Source: Planctomycetota bacterium
GTDB lineage: Bacteria; Planctomycetota; SZUA-567; H5-PLA8; CALKMO01
NCBI GenBank assembly: GCA_026417845.1
Contig: JAOACM010000306.1
Coordinates: forward strand, 1 to 5,684
Direction: 5' to 3'
DNA: 5,684 bases
Part shown: piece after piece, positions 4,046 through 5,684 of the stretch
Layout of the letters: the number at the start of each line of letters is the position of its first letter
How positions within the stretch are numbered: the stretch's first letter is position 1
Position numbers and translations under genes: made by a program
Notes under the pieces: model-generated
What the model saw: only the letters and a program-made list of their open reading frames with translations
The model's database searches: none
What the model was told of the DNA's origin: nothing

Positions 4046-5684
4046 TTACCGCTTGTCCGGGAAAACCGGAGCGCCGCCTTCCGACCAGGCCGCGCCTTCT
4101 ACGCCCGGCGAATCCGCCGCCTCAGGCCATGGAAGCGAAACCCGGAACCTGAACGGATCGCCGCCCGATGCGGGCTTATCGAGCCCCGCTGCAGGATCCA
4201 CGCGGACCTGCTGAAAATATTCGGGTTTCTCCTGGAGTCTGGCGACGAGCTTCTGGATCGCCTCCTCCGCGTTCGGCAGTATCTGGCGATCTATCGCGCC
4301 GTAGACCTCGATGACGCCCGGCGCCGACTCGCCCTTCTGCGGGGGGCCGAGCGTCTGTATGGTCATGCCCGGCGGCAGCTCGGTCCTGAGAAACCTGAGC
4401 AGGTTCAGCAGCGCCAGTCCGTACCGGCCCTGCGCGGCCAGGAAACTTATCTCCTTCTGCTCCTCCGCCCCTTTGGCGACCCGGTCTGCCACTTCCTTCC
4501 GCTGGGCCTTGACCTTTGCCAGCCTCGCCTCGATCCCCTTTCTGATATCGCGCGCCTCTTCAAGCTGCGCCCCGGCCCTCGAATAGGATATCGCGAACGC
4601 GAACGGCAGGATCGCCGCCGCGGCCGCCGCGTAAGCGGTCTTCCGCCAGAACGTCCTGCGCCTGGCGATTTCCCGGGGCAGGAGGTCCATGCGCCAGGCC
4701 GACGGGTCCGCATCGGCGATCGCCAGCCCGATAGCCACGGCCATGTCCGTAGCCGGACCTTCCACTATCTGCGCGATGTACCCCGGTCCGCGCGGGTCCA
4801 GCAGCCCGGAGACGTCCAGAAGCGAGACGGGCTTGCCGCCCAGCTTCCTGCTCAGATACTCGGCCAGCCCCTTGAGCCGCGCCCCGCCGCCGGTCAGCAC
4901 GATCCGGTCGAAGTTAAGGTTCTGTATCCTGGTCTGAGCCCTGCAGAACGTTATGGCCGACCTGATCATATTGGCCGTCTGCTCGGCCGACTCGCGCAGG
5001 CTCTTGGCAAGCTGCATCTCGACCTGAGTGGCGTAGGTTTCGTCCTCTCCACCGATCGCAGCCCTCTGGAGCTTGAACGTCTCTGCCCTCTCCCACCCCA
5101 GACCTGTAGCCTTGTCTATCGCCTGCGTGAACCTGCGACCTCCGCCGGGGGCGCTCCTGACGAACAGCGCCTCGCCGTCCCGCGCCAGCGCCATCTCGGT
5201 GGCATCGGCGCCGATGTCCACGGCGAGCACCGATTCGCCGGGCTTCGCCTGGGAGGTCTGCAGAAGCGCGTGGAACAATCCGACCGCCGAAGGTGTCAGG
5301 CCCGATACCGATATCCCGGCCGCCTTCAGGGTCCCGATGGCACCGTACAGATATTCGTTCCTGGCCACGGTCGCCATTACGACCAGGTCGCCCCGCGGTC
5401 CCGAAAGGATATTGAGGACCTTATAATCGTAGGTGATTTCGGAAGCTCCGCCCGGCAGCTTCTCCCCGGCCTGCATATCTATTATCCGCCGCAGCCGGAT
5501 CGGGTCGCAGGGGGGGGTCACGATGTATTTAAGCATTACGTCGCGGCCGGTCAGGCCGACCATGCCGGAGCGGCGGATGCCGGCGCGCCGCATCTCCTCG
5601 GCAAGATTCTCCGGCAGGCGGAGCGGGTTGCCGTCAGCAGCCTCCTTCGGGCGGGGCAGCCTGAGAGCCCCGGTTATGCGGAAC
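4046..5684 (-). CDS. PilM-PilN fusion protein of a type IV pilus inner-membrane complex (5' end outside window)
   Basis: PilM is an actin-like ATP-binding protein that sits under the membrane and holds the N-terminus of the bitopic PilN; both link the pilus motor to the periplasm. Here both are in one chain. The frame is open to the right edge of the window, 30 codons upstream of ATG 5593, and that part reads like PilM (PLRLPENLAEE before GIRRSGMVGLTGRDVMLKY), so ATG 5593 is internal. Numbering from that ATG: phosphate-1 motif DIGADAT at 126-132; FDRIVLTGGGARLKGL at 228-243 as the adenosine motif; GLAIAD at 289-294 ending the PilM part. RMDLLPRE at 301-308 corresponds to the conserved INLLP-type motif at the N-terminus of PilN. 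A membrane helix follows at about 318-337, a coiled coil at about 340-383, and a C-terminal ferredoxin-like PilN domain at about 390-490 with a short tail. The stop is TAA. The fused domains are continuous and without frameshift. The PilM call is firm and the PilN call strong. Confidence 0.9.
   Translation of the reverse strand, partial: FRITGALRLPRPKEAADGNPLRLPENLAEEMRRAGIRRSGMVGLTGRDVMLKYIVTPPCDPIRLRRIIDMQAGEKLPGGASEITYDYKVLNILSGPRGDLVVMATVARNEYLYGAIGTLKAAGISVSGLTPSAVGLFHALLQTSQAKPGESVLAVDIGADATEMALARDGEALFVRSAPGGGRRFTQAIDKATGLGWERAETFKLQRAAIGGEDETYATQVEMQLAKSLRESAEQTANMIRSAITFCRAQTRIQNLNFDRIVLTGGGARLKGLAEYLSRKLGGKPVSLLDVSGLLDPRGPGYIAQIVEGPATDMAVAIGLAIADADPSAWRMDLLPREIARRRTFWRKTAYAAAAAAILPFAFAISYSRAGAQLEEARDIRKGIEARLAKVKAQRKEVADRVAKGAEEQKEISFLAAQGRYGLALLNLLRFLRTELPPGMTIQTLGPPQKGESAPGVIEVYGAIDRQILPNAEEAIQKLVARLQEKPEYFQQVRVDPAAGLDKPASGGDPFRFRVSLPWPEAADSPGVEGAAWSEGGAPVFPDKR

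Overview
The window is GC-rich bacterial DNA with two gene groups that converge. The left half (positions 1-1860) reads on the + strand and the right half (2168-5684) on the - strand. No rRNA, tRNA, CRISPR array, insertion sequence or integrase is visible. The gene content suggests a Gram-negative-type bacterium (inner-membrane type IV pilus platform, queuosine synthesis). The PilO-like protein resembles the layout of Akkermansia Amuc_1100, and the PHP-domain protein resembles a family I recall mainly from Planctomycetes and relatives. A PVC-superphylum or neighbouring lineage is therefore my best guess, but it is an inference and not proven by the sequence.

Left side: the window opens inside queC, of which only the C-terminal 81 codons with the zinc-binding cysteines are visible. 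After a 169-base spacer comes a PHP-domain protein of unknown substrate. Its conservative start is ATG 418. A TTG at 493 with a much better ribosome binding site is an attractive alternative start. A 307-base spacer then separates it from the convergent right-hand group.

Right side, read leftwards: a 5'-truncated gene enters from the right edge and encodes an actin-like PilM joined in one chain to a complete PilN-like part. Next comes a PilO-like bitopic protein, then a small membrane-anchored protein with a proline-rich tail in the position where pilP normally sits. Together these would form the inner-membrane alignment or motor-docking subcomplex of a type IV pilus or related type II secretion-like machine: PilM in the cytoplasm, and the PilN and PilO parts crossing the membrane and pairing in the periplasm. 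No PilP-type lipoprotein and no PilQ secretin follow. The group ends at the convergent spacer.

The spacers inside the pilus group are unusually long (276 and 345 bases). They hold structure worth a second look: a 10-bp GC-rich inverted repeat followed by a T-rich stretch, a small ORF that overlaps the pilO start by ATGA, an open frame continuing 61 codons past the pilO TGA, and a strongly polypurine mRNA leader before the last gene. I see no clearly new defence or mobile system. The most interesting items are the PilM-PilN fusion and these spacers.
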